Notes: a model not told the origin generated them from the sequence alone. A stretch of DNA of 41,674 nucleotides from Methylocystaceae bacterium (GCA_013373265.1 JABXIC010000192.1:1-41674); one strand, 5' to 3'; positions 16,868-27,079 are shown, counted from the first letter of the stretch. Program-made: numbers and translations.

Positions 16868-17339
16868 CCCAGCCTTCCGCTTCCATATCGTCAAAACGGC
16901 CCATATCTTTTTCTTGTTCTAAGGCACGTGCCAACCACGAACGCGGCCCTTCACGCAATTCACATTGTAGGGCATCCAACAATTCATTGATCGGGGCACC
17001 ATGACTGACCTTAACCGGCTGCACCCCGACCGACGTAAGCTTATTAATCGCCGAAGCACCCACAGCTTGCAGATAAACCGCCACACAACCTTCCAGGGCT
17101 TTGATCTTGGTGACCAGCTTGTCTTCATTGCCATCCTGAGCCAGATCGCCAAACTGTATCACTTCAATCAACTTTGCATGATCCATGTTCACCGCATAAA
17201 TCACAAAAGCGGATGCCGACCCAAAATGTTGATCCACATGCTTCATGTCTGTTGAACAAAAAGCCACGCGCAAAGCCGTGTCCAGCCATTGGATATCAGT
17301 GGCAGTATCCATGATGGTCAACTTTCTCGGTTGTGCCAT
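16860..17339 (-). CDS. nifX: NifX, FeMo-cofactor precursor carrier
   Basis: NifX binds NifB-co and the VK-cluster between NifB and NifEN. The product has 159 aa with the family pattern LRVAFCSTDMKHVDQHFGSASAFVIYAV near the N-terminus and SHGAPINELLDALQ, then GPRSWLARALE at the end. The ATG at 17339 has AAGGGGC upstream and overlaps the end of nifN by 44 bp; a longer upstream frame inside nifN has no similarity. It follows nifN as in nearly all nifENX clusters. Confidence 0.92.
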   Translation of the reverse strand: MAQPRKLTIMDTATDIQWLDTALRVAFCSTDMKHVDQHFGSASAFVIYAVNMDHAKLIEVIQFGDLAQDGNEDKLVTKIKALEGCVAVYLQAVGASAINKLTSVGVQPVKVSHGAPINELLDALQCELREGPRSWLARALEQEKDMGRFDDMEAEGWDG

Positions 17340-18705
17340 TATCTTGCCCCTTTGTATATTCCGGTTTCTGCCCATAAATGGACTTGTAAGGTTTGACCTC
17401 ACCTTTGTGGTTTTCCAGTTGCAGGTTCGCCAGATCAAACAACACCTGGCGCCCGCCACGATAACCAACCCATGTCTTTTGGTAGCCACCGATCAAATCC
17501 CATTGCGGGAACCCGCAACGCAAGATCGGCACACCCAAACGCGCGGCTGTATCAACGGCGTGGGAATTACTGATGATCACATCCAGATTTTTATCTGCGG
17601 AAAGAACTTCCAAATCTTCAAGATCACCAATTTTGACAAAATCGGTCGGTATCTCTTTCAAGATGTCCGCATTGATGGGGGAAACCGCCACACAGGTTTC
17701 TCCGCCGATGGTTTCCAAAAACTTGCTCATGCCATAAATCAGGTCAGGATCACCCGCAAAGGCCAATCGGCTCATGCCCAGCATAAAGTGGGTATCCAAC
17801 ATGGCATCTTGTAATTGGGCACGTTGACGTTCCAGTTTTTCAGGAACTTCTTTGCCGGAAATTTCACGCAAGGCCATGATCAATTCATCAACCGCTTGCA
17901 GGCCGAACAGATGGTCAAAACGGTAATCAACAATCCCCGTTTCTTCTTGCAACCAATCCGCCGCTTCTGTTAACGAACGTCCCACCACCAACGTTGCCGC
18001 TGATGCATTGATCGACAAAATTTCATCGACCGGGGTCCCGCCCACACTTAACGGAGAAAAGTCGAACTCCGGCAAATGCCCGTCCAGCGCCGTTGATAGA
18101 TCGGGGAAAACCACCGGGCGCAGACCAAACATTTCAACAATGTCTTTGATTTCTTCAATATCACCCGGGGTTAAATGCGACCCGGCCAAAACGGTGACCT
18201 GTTTTTTACGCACTGCAGCTTTACGCGGTTTAACCAATGTTTTCAGCATTGCTAAAACCGCTTGGGCAAAGCCTGTTTCCAAACACCCGCTATAATCAGG
18301 CGTATTAACCGGAACGACAGGAATGTGATCATACTCAGGGTATTTCTTGCGAAATTCTTTAACCGCCATATTGATATCGACACCTTGTGTCTCTGACAGG
18401 CCTGTTGTTGGCACCCCCACCATATGCGGTGCGGAATTTTCACAGATTGTCTTTACACCCTCGACAACGTTTTCATAGCTGCCCATCACAGCAGAAACCT
18501 GATCCATCGCTGTAGTTTGCAACGGGATCGGTTCGCGGAAATGGCGGACAAAAAAGACTTTGCCAAATGCAGAACACCCTTGTGAGCCATGCAACATCGG
18601 GATTGTGCGACTGACCCCCATAAAGGCCAGCGCCGCCCCGATGGTAGAGCTGGATTTCAGCGGGCTTACACTCAAAGCTTTTTTTCTTTTGATGATCTCA
18701 GCCAT
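17296..18705 (-). CDS. nifN: NifN, FeMo-cofactor scaffold beta-type subunit
   Basis: With NifE it forms the scaffold on which FeMo-cofactor is finished. N-terminal KSSSTIGAALAFMGVSRTIPMLHGSQGCSAFGKVFFVRHFREPIPLQ (cited in part) is the NifN signature, with the cluster-binding cysteine in GSQGCSAF. Length 469 aa is normal. It starts 3 bp after nifE, and its end overlaps nifX. Confidence 0.96.
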   Translation of the reverse strand: MAEIIKRKKALSVSPLKSSSTIGAALAFMGVSRTIPMLHGSQGCSAFGKVFFVRHFREPIPLQTTAMDQVSAVMGSYENVVEGVKTICENSAPHMVGVPTTGLSETQGVDINMAVKEFRKKYPEYDHIPVVPVNTPDYSGCLETGFAQAVLAMLKTLVKPRKAAVRKKQVTVLAGSHLTPGDIEEIKDIVEMFGLRPVVFPDLSTALDGHLPEFDFSPLSVGGTPVDEILSINASAATLVVGRSLTEAADWLQEETGIVDYRFDHLFGLQAVDELIMALREISGKEVPEKLERQRAQLQDAMLDTHFMLGMSRLAFAGDPDLIYGMSKFLETIGGETCVAVSPINADILKEIPTDFVKIGDLEDLEVLSADKNLDVIISNSHAVDTAARLGVPILRCGFPQWDLIGGYQKTWVGYRGGRQVLFDLANLQLENHKGEVKPYKSIYGQKPEYTKGQDNGTTEKVDHHGYCH

Positions 18706-18708
18706 TGC

Positions 18709-20091
18709 TCAACCCTCCTTCGCTTTTTTCCACGGGGCAACATCACGTACCTGCGCCCAAACCGGGTTATTGATAGTCAAAACCATTTGACGGGCCAGTT
18801 CTGTCATGCCGCTATATCCGGCATAACCAAATTCACGTTCTTGGTTGATATCCAGAAACGGGATGCGTGCCTTAATCGCGGTGTACATATTTCGACCACC
18901 GGCAATAAGCACATCAGCTTTCAGATCATTCACTTTATCGATTAAACCGCGCGGGTTACCGTCTTCGATCATTACCCCGTCTTCGCCCATCAAATCTTTA
19001 ATGCGGGCTTTATCTTCTTCTGTGGATTTTTTGGTACCTGTGGCAACAACGGTCATGCCCAAATCCTGCAAGGCCGATACAACAGACCAGGATTTAACAC
19101 CCCCTGTGTAAAGAAGCGCACGCTTGCCTTTCAGTAACGGGCGCCATTCATCCAAATCTTTATCGATTTGTGCACATTCACGCGCAATCAGCGCTTCTGT
19201 ACGTTCTGTCAAATCAGGATCACCGATCAATTCAGCAATTTTACGCAGCGCGAAGTTCATATCTTCAACACCGTAGAAACTGCCTTCAAACCAAGGGGTG
19301 CCAAAATCTTCTTCCAATTTGCGCGCCACATTGATGGTCGCTTTGGAACAGACCAGCATATTCACTTCGGCGCGGTGCATACTTTGCACTTCACGGAAAC
19401 GGGCATCGCCGGACAAGGTACATAAAACACGAATGCCCAACTCATCCAATAAGGGCAGGACATTCCACAGTTCACCTGCGATGTTATATTCACCGATCAA
19501 ATTGATATCGTGCACTTTAAGGCCGCGTCCATCATCCACAACCGGGTCCGGTTCACGTGTGCCGATCACTTGCTTCAACATGGAGTCACCAGCAATGCGG
19601 TTCCCCAAGTTTTTGGTCCCATAAAAACCTGCGGCGTCAACGGTAATCACCGGACGACCCCATTTTTCTGATGCCGCTTTACAAACAGCCTGCACATCAT
19701 CGCCAATCAAGGCCGGAACGCAGGTGTTATACACAAAAACAGCGGGCGGGTTGTAAGTGTCGATGGCTTGTTTGATGGAATGGAACAGGCGTTTTTCACC
19801 ACGGCCCATAATCACATCCTGTTCAGTCAAATCGGTCGTCATGCCGATGCGATACATGGTCGGGCCTGTCGATTTTGTCCCACGATTGTCCCAGGAACTT
19901 CCCGCACAGGCGATAGAACCATGAACAATATGGGCAACGTCGGCAATGGGTAAAAGCGCGATTTGCGCGCCATCAAATGAACAACCGCCAGCGGTCGCAC
20001 CGGGTTTCAGTTTGGCGCAACCGGACTTTGACTTGTCATTATGTGAACAAGCCGGTTCATCGAGTAGAGCTTGGATGTCCTTGGATTTCAT
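18709..20091 (-). CDS. nifE: NifE, FeMo-cofactor scaffold alpha-type subunit
   Basis: The alpha partner of NifN. Cysteines that hold the P-cluster-like site appear in [23 protein letters not shown] and [29 protein letters not shown] carries the third conserved cysteine. Length 460 aa is normal. First gene of the operon nifE-nifN-nifX-rseC-like-DUF269-DUF683-fdxB-unknown, behind its own sigma54 promoter and NifA site. Confidence 0.96.
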   Translation of the reverse strand: MKSKDIQALLDEPACSHNDKSKSGCAKLKPGATAGGCSFDGAQIALLPIADVAHIVHGSIACAGSSWDNRGTKSTGPTMYRIGMTTDLTEQDVIMGRGEKRLFHSIKQAIDTYNPPAVFVYNTCVPALIGDDVQAVCKAASEKWGRPVITVDAAGFYGTKNLGNRIAGDSMLKQVIGTREPDPVVDDGRGLKVHDINLIGEYNIAGELWNVLPLLDELGIRVLCTLSGDARFREVQSMHRAEVNMLVCSKATINVARKLEEDFGTPWFEGSFYGVEDMNFALRKIAELIGDPDLTERTEALIARECAQIDKDLDEWRPLLKGKRALLYTGGVKSWSVVSALQDLGMTVVATGTKKSTEEDKARIKDLMGEDGVMIEDGNPRGLIDKVNDLKADVLIAGGRNMYTAIKARIPFLDINQEREFGYAGYSGMTELARQMVLTINNPVWAQVRDVAPWKKAKEG

Positions 20092-20133
20092 AGTGGCTAC
20101 ACTTTGTTTGTTGTTGACATTTACAAACGTGTA

Positions 20134-20148
20134 GCAAGCGCCATGCCA
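20134..20148 (-). promoter_or_regulatory. sigma54 promoter of nifENX
   Basis: Minus-strand TGGCATGGCGCTTGC (TGGCAY-N5-TTGC). Deduced start near 20122, 31 bp upstream of the nifE ATG. Confidence 0.9.
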
Positions 20149-20182
20149 TGATTAAGTTATTGATATTAAATAATTATAACTT

Positions 20183-20198
20183 TGTAGGGAATGCGACA
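20183..20198 (-). promoter_or_regulatory. NifA upstream activator site for nifE
   Basis: TGTAGGGAATGCGACA fits TGT-N10-ACA, centred about 69 bp upstream of the deduced nifE start. Confidence 0.82.
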
Positions 20199-20219
20199 AT
20201 GAGGGTTTACCTACCTTGC

Positions 20220-20290
20220 AGTCATTCCTGCAAAAGCGGAAACCCAGAAACTCTCGTCCCTGGGCAGGATCCCCGTTTTCACGGGGATAA
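20220..20290. repeat. REP-like palindromic element between the nifH operon and nifE
   Basis: The stretch begins GTCATTCCTGCAAAAGCGGAA and ends with a perfect 8-bp hairpin, ATCCCCGT (20269-20276), loop TTTC, ACGGGGAT (20281-20288). Read from the other strand the end begins GTTATCCCCGTGAAAACG, so two halves are inverted copies of a GTCATTCCCGC-type element common between proteobacterial genes. It also lies just after the last gene of the nifH operon, 20 bp past its stop, and may end that transcript. Confidence 0.75.
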
Positions 20291-20308
20291 CGCTCTAAAA
20301 AAACTGTC

Positions 20309-21235
20309 TTAGAAACAATAAGGATCCGCAATCCAGCCTTTAAGAATTTTCAAATCCTTGGCAGGCAGATAGGCATAAGCCCCCATCAAATCGTCATGCA
20401 CAGCTTCCGCCATTTTGTGGAAGCTTTTGCGTGACGTCAGCATGAAGAAATACCATGCCATAGGATAACCGACTTCACGGTCAAAGCTGTGAATCGCGCG
20501 TGCCAAAGGCTGGCCACGTTTAAGTGTATCGACATCAATATCCGGGGCCATATAACGTTGACGCGAAATTGGCATGATTTCGGTCGTGACTTCCCCAAAT
20601 GCCCCTTTGTGTTTAAAGGAATTAAGTATCCAAAAATCACTAAAATGCCCGGCAGCTTCCGCACTGGAAGCTTTCCATTCCTTATAAAAGCGCCCAAAGA
20701 TACTTTCATCGTCCATTTCGGACTTAAGATCAAACATATTACGTACAGCACGAAATACATATCGTGGTGCAGAAACCTGTTTGGCTGCCAGCTTGGTATA
20801 TTCCATCGGATCAATCAAATCTTCAAAATCGTCCGCCATCTCTTCATCATCAAAGAGCGCACGGTCAACGATTTCTCTCACTTCATCGACTTCCAACTGA
20901 ATAAAGCTCAGCGGGTCGCCACCGATTGGGATCACGATAAAATGGGTTTTCCCTTCTATGCGGGTCACAAACAATGGCGACAAGCCGACTTTTTCGTATA
21001 ATCCAAGAACATCGTCAGCCCCCTGACCTTCTACCCATTCTCTCAAATTATCCGAAAGGCGTTTGTTGTCTTCATCCACAAGCCCGCCGACACGATACCA
21101 GTGGGCATCAGTGTAAGCCAAAGTGACTTGTTTACCTTGAAACACATGAGCAATGCTTTGAAGTAATGCTTCATGGCCTTCGCGTACAATTGTATCTGCA
21201 CATGCTTTTTTTAAAGCGTCTTCATCCAAAATCAT
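20309..21235 (-). CDS. Nif-operon protein of unknown function, 308 aa
   Basis: I do not recognise a family. The protein is soluble, with no signal or membrane segment and only two cysteines. It is acidic in the middle (FDDEEMADDFEDLID, about residues 127-141). The C-terminal half is rich in aromatic residues, for example FYKEWKASSAEAAGHFSDFWILNSF and GYPMAWYFFMLTSRKSFHKM. AGGGGACAGCC precedes the ATG. It is the last gene after nifY and the DUF6129-like gene, separated from the latter by 106 bp that hold a hairpin but no clear promoter. It is therefore probably expressed with nitrogenase, but its role is unknown. Confidence 0.75.
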   Translation of the reverse strand: MILDEDALKKACADTIVREGHEALLQSIAHVFQGKQVTLAYTDAHWYRVGGLVDEDNKRLSDNLREWVEGQGADDVLGLYEKVGLSPLFVTRIEGKTHFIVIPIGGDPLSFIQLEVDEVREIVDRALFDDEEMADDFEDLIDPMEYTKLAAKQVSAPRYVFRAVRNMFDLKSEMDDESIFGRFYKEWKASSAEAAGHFSDFWILNSFKHKGAFGEVTTEIMPISRQRYMAPDIDVDTLKRGQPLARAIHSFDREVGYPMAWYFFMLTSRKSFHKMAEAVHDDLMGAYAYLPAKDLKILKGWIADPYCF

Positions 21236-21279
21236 GGCTGTCCCCTACCCCTCATAGTCAAATCTTGGGAGGGGAGAGA

Positions 21280-21307
21280 GGCGAAAACGAACAACTTCGC
21301 TTCCGCC
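21280..21307 (-). other. Strong intra-operon hairpin before the 308-aa gene
   Basis: A 12-bp stem with two G-T pairs on the minus strand (21296-21307 with 21280-21291) and a 4-nt loop. The sequence after it is TCTCTCCCCTCC, not a T tract, so it looks like a processing or mRNA-stability element or weak attenuator rather than a classical terminator. Confidence 0.55.
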
Positions 21308-21341
21308 GTCCCCCCCAGATACCCAACGGTGCAGCCTTCCG

Positions 21342-21614
21342 TCAGGCACAAAAATCGCCCAGTTCAGCAATAACCAATCCGCTTGCCGCTTCCAGATAAG
21401 ATGTAAACGATGCGCAATGCGAGGTGCCATCCACCAGATAGATGTTAAATTTTTCATCTTCATGTGCTGGCTTGGGACCACACACGTCATCGTCAAAACA
21501 GTATGTGAAGTGAACTTCCGGTATGAGCGTACGAAGCTCTTTCACCGTTTCTTCGCTCGGCCCTTTTTGTTGCACGAGTGACGCCACTTTCTGAACAGTG
21601 CTTTCTTCGATCAT
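21342..21614 (-). CDS. Small nif-linked protein, DUF6129-like
   Basis: A 90-residue soluble protein whose start overlaps the nifY stop (ATGA). It contains ESTVQKVASLVQQKG, then IPEVHFTYCFDDDVCGPKP, then FNIYLVDGTSHCASFT. I assign it tentatively to the DUF6129 family of nif clusters, from memory of the sequence pattern. Three cysteines and one histidine could bind a metal or cluster precursor, but that is a guess. Overlap with nifY suggests translational coupling and a shared role. Confidence 0.72.
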   Translation of the reverse strand: MIEESTVQKVASLVQQKGPSEETVKELRTLIPEVHFTYCFDDDVCGPKPAHEDEKFNIYLVDGTSHCASFTSYLEAASGLVIAELGDFCA

Positions 21615-22324
21615 GCGTCTGCCTCTTCCAGTTCAAAACGGACACGATCTTCAGCATTCTGCCCCATAACCTTTGCCAACCAAGGTGCAGGTGAACCTTT
21701 CAGACTTTCTTGCAAGTCTGCCAACAATTGCGAGGCTTCACCGCCTGTGGGACGTTTGATCGGATGGACGTTGCGGCGAACAACTTTTGCCGCAGCAGGA
21801 CCACCGATAGAAACCACATAGAGCAATTGGCAATCTTTGACCGCATCGGCACGCGCAGCCATTTTATCTTCTGTGTCATCACTATCTGTTGTGCCGGTGC
21901 GCACATCTATCAAACGAATTTCTGATGCAGATACCTGATAAATCAGGAAACGTGTGCAAGATCCAAAATGTCCATCAAGGCTTTCACCTGAATTAGATGA
22001 CAGGGCAACACGAATAGACTCAGGCATATCACCTTCGACATAGGCCACCGGCTTGGGCAAATCGCCATCATCAAAATCAATGTTCTTTTCGCCGCGCAAA
22101 TAAGCTGCAGCTTCTTTAAGTTCAGCCATCGAAAACTCTGCTAACTTACCGTCACAGGCCGTTTTCAAATGTTTGACTGAAACTTTTTTAAGTTTTGCCG
22201 GGGTCGGTGGCAAACCGATGATATCTTCAAGAACGTTAAGAAGCACGGCTGGCGTTGTCTCTGGGAGTTCACGCGCGGCTAAACCAATACGTAGTGCGAT
22301 ATCATTAGATACTGGGGCATTCAT
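21611..22324 (-). CDS. nifY: NifY, NifX-like apo-nitrogenase/cofactor-binding protein
   Basis: A 237-residue protein with two parts. An N-terminal helical domain (about 1-95; RIGLAARELPETTPAVLLNVLEDIIGLPPTPAKL) is followed by a C-terminal NifX-like domain (IRVALSSNSGESLDGHFGSCTRFLIYQVS, then SIGGPAAAKVVRRNVHPIK and GSPAPWLAKVM). This layout and its place after nifHDKT fit NifY, which binds apo-NifDK until cofactor insertion. I use the ATG at 22324, with AAGGTGG upstream; a GTG four codons earlier is in frame. Confidence 0.87.
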   Translation of the reverse strand: MNAPVSNDIALRIGLAARELPETTPAVLLNVLEDIIGLPPTPAKLKKVSVKHLKTACDGKLAEFSMAELKEAAAYLRGEKNIDFDDGDLPKPVAYVEGDMPESIRVALSSNSGESLDGHFGSCTRFLIYQVSASEIRLIDVRTGTTDSDDTEDKMAARADAVKDCQLLYVVSIGGPAAAKVVRRNVHPIKRPTGGEASQLLADLQESLKGSPAPWLAKVMGQNAEDRVRFELEEADA

Positions 22325-22405
22325 AATTAGGTCCACCTTATGGCTGCTAAAAGGGGGAAACGTCCGTCGGTTCGTTGTGCAGCAACAAACCGACGAAGCG
22401 AAAAA

Positions 22406-22603
22406 TCAGTTCTCGACGTAACTAATGCAATCATCCATACAGGCTTCCATGCATTTCGGAAAATCGGATTCACCATCACATTCTGTGCACGTTTCTTCTT
22501 TCACGGCGAAAACGCCTTTATGAGGGAAGATTGAAGTGGTCGGGCATACAGATTCACAATCACCACAAGCTGTACACATAGATCCATCGATAGCTACTGC
22601 CAT
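22406..22603 (-). CDS. 2[4Fe-4S] ferredoxin between nifT and nifY
   Basis: A 65-residue ferredoxin with clusters C10, C13, C16, C20 and C39, C42, C51, C55. The CX2CX8CX3C spacing of the second is typical of nif/Alvin-type ferredoxins. A further C59 is present. Being inside the nitrogenase structural operon, it is a likely electron donor to NifH or a maturation ferredoxin. AAGGAG precedes the ATG, and nifT ends 21 bp upstream. Confidence 0.92.
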   Translation of the reverse strand: MAVAIDGSMCTACGDCESVCPTTSIFPHKGVFAVKEETCTECDGESDFPKCMEACMDDCISYVEN

Positions 22604-22624
22604 GATACTTCTCCTTGATAATAA

Positions 22625-22837
22625 TTAAGCTCGTTTAAAACGCAAAGTCGTCGGGAAAGTCGGACGAGGACTAATGGGGTCAATATACCATTCAGAGCCG
22701 TCTGTAAGAGTAACCAAGCCGCCCCAAGCTTCTTCAGTATCTGTTTCAACTGTTTCAATGGGATCTTCTTGGTCTTTTTTGGCGATATAGAACAAGAGTT
22801 CGTTACCGTCACCTTTACGGATCATTACGCTAGGCAT
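22625..22837 (-). CDS. nifT: NifT/FixU protein
   Basis: The 70-residue product starts MPSVMIRK and carries LLFYIAKKDQEDPIETVE and WGGLVTLTDGSEWYI, the NifT/FixU signature. Function is unknown and the gene is often dispensable. AAGGAGAATAA precedes the ATG. It follows nifK as in most clusters, across a long hairpin. Confidence 0.93.
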   Translation of the reverse strand: MPSVMIRKGDGNELLFYIAKKDQEDPIETVETDTEEAWGGLVTLTDGSEWYIDPISPRPTFPTTLRFKRA

Positions 22838-22869
22838 GGGTTATTCTCCTTAATCAGGTAGAAGAGAGT

Positions 22870-22912
22870 GTGTGAACCGGAAAATTTAGGAAGTCATTTT
22901 TCCGGTCCACAC
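22870..22912 (-). other. Long hairpin between nifK and nifT
   Basis: A 15-bp stem with one G-T pair (22898-22912 with 22870-22884) encloses a 13-nt loop, 12 bp after the nifK stop. No T tract follows directly, so it may protect the nifHDK mRNA 3' end or lower expression of downstream genes. Confidence 0.65.
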
Positions 22913-22924
22913 GAAGTCCCATTC

Positions 22925-24496
22925 TTAGCGAACGAGGTCGAAGTTATAGTCTGTTTCGCCCATAATCTTCGTTTCTTCGTCGAGTTTCTCCAACACAGCA
23001 TTGGTCAGAGTAGTCAACATTTGCATCGCACCCTCGTAGCCGAGCGTTGTAGAACGGTGCAAGTGGTGACGATCGAAGATCGGGAAACCGATGCGGATTA
23101 ACGGAACTTCGAACTCTTTACCTTTATGGAAAGTATCGCGTTGGATAAACTTGCCATAAGAGTTGCCGATCATGAAGTCAGGCTTATTGGTGAAGACCAA
23201 AGAGCGCATGTGCCACAGGTCTTTACTGATATGTATTTCAGTGTTTTGACCGTAAGGAGATGCCTTACAGATCGCATCTAAAGCTTTCTTGAAACGTTTA
23301 TTAGCATGGTTGACCAATACGTCGGTCGGTTCTGCACCAACTTCAAGAAGGAATTTAACCATACCAATTACAAAGTCAGCATCGCCCCAAACAGCGAATT
23401 TTTTACCGTGCAACCAAGCATGAGAGTCAGTCATCATATCAACAAGGCGACCACGTTCTTTCACCAAGGAGTCCGCAATCGGCTTACCTGTAAGTTCAGA
23501 AACAGTCATCAAGAACTGATCGGTTGCTTCCAAGCCCATCGGTAGTTCGATGTTTGTGCCCGGTTGCTTCCAGATGTCTTTAACCAATTTGCGGCTTTTT
23601 GTAGACTGCCAAGATTGCAGGAACAACGTATCTATCGCGTTCGGTGCATCTTTAACTTCGTCCAAAGTTGTGCCACCTTCATACATACGGTATGTACCGT
23701 CTGCAGGCGTATCAAGGACTTCACTCGGATCACCCAACATGCTGTAAGGAACGTCCATTTCTTCGAGCATACGCTTGATAACACGGTAGTTGCCAAGATA
23801 TGTTTCGAAGCCGGGAACGATATTGATCTTACCGTTGGAGCCAACTTCTTTGTCATCCATGAAGTTCAGCGTGAAGTAACGCATGATGCCTTCCAACATA
23901 TTGTCAAACCCAGTTGTGTGGGAACCAACAAATGAAGGTGTATGGGCATAAGGTGTCGGGAAGTCTTGCTCGATATGGCCTTCTTTTTTAGAGTTGTTGA
24001 TGAATGCGTTCAAATCATCACCAATAACTTCAGCCATACAAGTTGTAGAAACCGCGATCATTTCAGGTTTGTACAAAGCTTTGGCGTTTGCCAAGCCGTC
24101 AAACATGTTTTTCTGACCACCAAACACGGCTGCGTCTTCTGTCATAGAGTCAGATACACAAGCGACCGGTTCTTTAAAGTGACGGTTAAAGTATGTGCGG
24201 AAATAAGCCACACATCCTTGAGAACCATGCACATAGGGCAGTGTTTTTTCAAAACCCAGAGCAGCGAGAACGGCACCCAAAGGCTGACAGGCTTTCGCCG
24301 GGTTAACAGTCAGAGCTTCGCGTTGGAAGTTCAGTTCTTTATATTCTTCAGTCGTGGTCCATTCGAATGTCTCAGCGATCTTATCGTCTGAATGACGTTC
24401 TTCAAACAGTGCACGTTTGTTACCGAGTGACTCTTTATAGTCCTCATCGCGGAAAAGCGGATAACTCGGTTTGATATTGTCAATAGATTGACTCAT
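22925..24496 (-). CDS. nifK: NifK, MoFe protein beta subunit
   Basis: With NifD it forms the nitrogenase MoFe protein. The P-cluster ligands fall at C70, C95, C153 and S188, identical to Azotobacter vinelandii numbering, and the 523-aa length is also the same. Typical motifs include LTVNPAKACQPLGAV and HGSQGCVAYFR. I use the ATG at 24496 (MSQSIDNIKP) with GGAGGAG upstream rather than an ATG eight codons earlier. It follows nifD by 62 bp. Confidence 0.97.
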   Translation of the reverse strand: MSQSIDNIKPSYPLFRDEDYKESLGNKRALFEERHSDDKIAETFEWTTTEEYKELNFQREALTVNPAKACQPLGAVLAALGFEKTLPYVHGSQGCVAYFRTYFNRHFKEPVACVSDSMTEDAAVFGGQKNMFDGLANAKALYKPEMIAVSTTCMAEVIGDDLNAFINNSKKEGHIEQDFPTPYAHTPSFVGSHTTGFDNMLEGIMRYFTLNFMDDKEVGSNGKINIVPGFETYLGNYRVIKRMLEEMDVPYSMLGDPSEVLDTPADGTYRMYEGGTTLDEVKDAPNAIDTLFLQSWQSTKSRKLVKDIWKQPGTNIELPMGLEATDQFLMTVSELTGKPIADSLVKERGRLVDMMTDSHAWLHGKKFAVWGDADFVIGMVKFLLEVGAEPTDVLVNHANKRFKKALDAICKASPYGQNTEIHISKDLWHMRSLVFTNKPDFMIGNSYGKFIQRDTFHKGKEFEVPLIRIGFPIFDRHHLHRSTTLGYEGAMQMLTTLTNAVLEKLDEETKIMGETDYNFDLVR

Positions 24497-24558
24497 TTCT
24501 TTTCTCCTCCCGCGCCACAATAATGTGAACAGTACGGGCAGATGGTTACACGAGTTGG

Positions 24559-26043
24559 TTATTCACCAGCTGCGGCGACAGAAGCTTCGTCATCGTCAGA
24601 TGCGAGCCAAGGTGCTTTAAGCTTGTTCCAACACGGGTTGTTCAGGGTCATGTCCATATCACGGGCAAAGATGGCAAAGCCGTCGTAACCGTGGTAAGGG
24701 CCTGAATAATCCCAAGAGTGCATTTGACGGAACGGGATACCCATTTTTTGGAAGATGTACTTTTCTTTGATACCAGAACCGATCAGGTCAGGTTTCACGC
24801 GCTTGACGAATTCTTCGAATTCAAAGCCAGTCACATCATCATAAATCAAGGTCGCATCGCCCATTTCTTTGATGGTACGATCGTAGTCATCATTATGAGC
24901 GAACTCATAACCAGTACCGACAACTTCCATGCCGAGATCTTCGTAAGCACCGATTACGTGACGAGGGCGCAGACCGCCGATGTACAACATAACGCGTTTG
25001 CCTTCGAGGCGCGGACGGTATTTCTCGATAACAGCGTCCATTTCCGGCTTATACTTAGCAATAACCACTTCACATTTTTCTTGGATTGATTCATCGAAGA
25101 AAGCAGCGATTTTGCGAAGAGATTCAGCCATTTTGGTTGGGCCGAAGAAGTTATATTCCATCCAAGGAATACCGTACTTCTCTTCCATGTGACGAGAAAT
25201 GTAGTTCATGGAACGATAACAGTGCAGCAAGTTCAGCTTCACTTTTGGTGTCAATTCCATTTCAGAGATGGTGCCGTCGCCAGACCATTGTGCAACAACG
25301 CGCAGACCCATTTCTTCAAGAAGAATACGTGACGCCCAAGCATCACCACCGATGTTGTAATCACCAAGGATGGCAACGTCATAATCAGTTTGAACGAATG
25401 TATCGTCGTCGTCACGGGCACCCAAAGTCCAGTCACGAACCGCATCGTTTGCAATGTGGTGACCAAGTGATTGAGAAACACCACGGAAGCCTTCACAACG
25501 AACAGGAACAACTGGTTTGTTGATTTCAGCATTCTTCTTCTTGGATACGGCTTCGATATCGTCCCCAATCAGACCGATCGGACATTCAGATTGTACTGAG
25601 ATGCCTTTGTTCAGCGGGAACAGTGTTTCGATTTCGTCGATCAATTTCTCAAGCTTTTTGTCACCGCCGAAAACGATGTCTTTTTCTTGGAAATCAGAAG
25701 TGAAGTTCATCGTACCGTATGTATTGATACCTGTTGTACCCACATAATAGTTACGACGACCTGCACGAGAGTATTGACCACAGCCAACAGGGCCGTGAGA
25801 AATGTGGATCATGTCCTTAATCGGACCCCAAACCACACCTTTGGAACCGGCATATGCGCAACCGCGAATAGTCATCACACCAGGTGCAGACTTACGGTTG
25901 GACGTGATGCATTTTTTAGACTGTTCGATTTCGTGATCGTTGACAGTCAAGTGCTTTGCACGATCCTTTTTTGCTTTTTCAGGATAAACTTCAAGAACTT
26001 CTTGGATAAGCGCTTGAGTTTCCTCGCGTGTCATAGAAGACAT
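24559..26043 (-). CDS. nifD: NifD, MoFe protein alpha subunit
   Basis: Carries FeMo-cofactor. P-cluster ligands are C62, C88 and C154; cofactor ligands are C275 ([10 protein letters not shown]) and H442 ([12 protein letters not shown]). All match A. vinelandii numbering without gaps. The length of 494 aa and the normal Cys/His cofactor set show a molybdenum nitrogenase; no delta (G) subunit gene follows, arguing against V or Fe-only types. AAGGAGAAGG precedes the ATG. Confidence 0.98.
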   Translation of the reverse strand: MSSMTREETQALIQEVLEVYPEKAKKDRAKHLTVNDHEIEQSKKCITSNRKSAPGVMTIRGCAYAGSKGVVWGPIKDMIHISHGPVGCGQYSRAGRRNYYVGTTGINTYGTMNFTSDFQEKDIVFGGDKKLEKLIDEIETLFPLNKGISVQSECPIGLIGDDIEAVSKKKNAEINKPVVPVRCEGFRGVSQSLGHHIANDAVRDWTLGARDDDDTFVQTDYDVAILGDYNIGGDAWASRILLEEMGLRVVAQWSGDGTISEMELTPKVKLNLLHCYRSMNYISRHMEEKYGIPWMEYNFFGPTKMAESLRKIAAFFDESIQEKCEVVIAKYKPEMDAVIEKYRPRLEGKRVMLYIGGLRPRHVIGAYEDLGMEVVGTGYEFAHNDDYDRTIKEMGDATLIYDDVTGFEFEEFVKRVKPDLIGSGIKEKYIFQKMGIPFRQMHSWDYSGPYHGYDGFAIFARDMDMTLNNPCWNKLKAPWLASDDDEASVAAAGE

Positions 26044-26095
26044 AGGCCTTCTCCTTTGACGAATAGTTGAAAAAATAACGAAAGGGGGGATGGAT

Positions 26096-26119
26096 TATGG
26101 CGCGCTTCAACGCGCCATA
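26096..26119 (-). other. Hairpin between nifH and nifD
   Basis: A perfect 9-bp stem, TATGGCGCG (26096-26104) with CGCGCCATA (26111-26119), six bases after the nifH stop. Stem-loops here are known in other diazotrophs to stabilise nifH mRNA and to raise NifH over NifDK; no T tract follows. Confidence 0.75.
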
Positions 26120-26124
26120 TATCC

Positions 26125-27045
<921 letters not shown>

Positions 27046-27064
27046 TTACTCGCTGACCTTCTCC

Positions 27065-27079
27065 GCAAGGGCTGTGCCA
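27065..27079 (-). promoter_or_regulatory. sigma54 promoter of nifHDK
   Basis: Minus-strand TGGCACAGCCCTTGC, an exact TGGCAC-N5-TTGC match. Deduced start near 27053, 53 bp upstream of the nifH ATG. Confidence 0.95.

Noticed and set aside
24559-26043. Alternative (V or Fe-only) nitrogenase
   Set aside because: No vnfG/anfG-type delta gene between nifD and nifK, and NifD/NifK ligand positions and lengths match the molybdenum enzyme.
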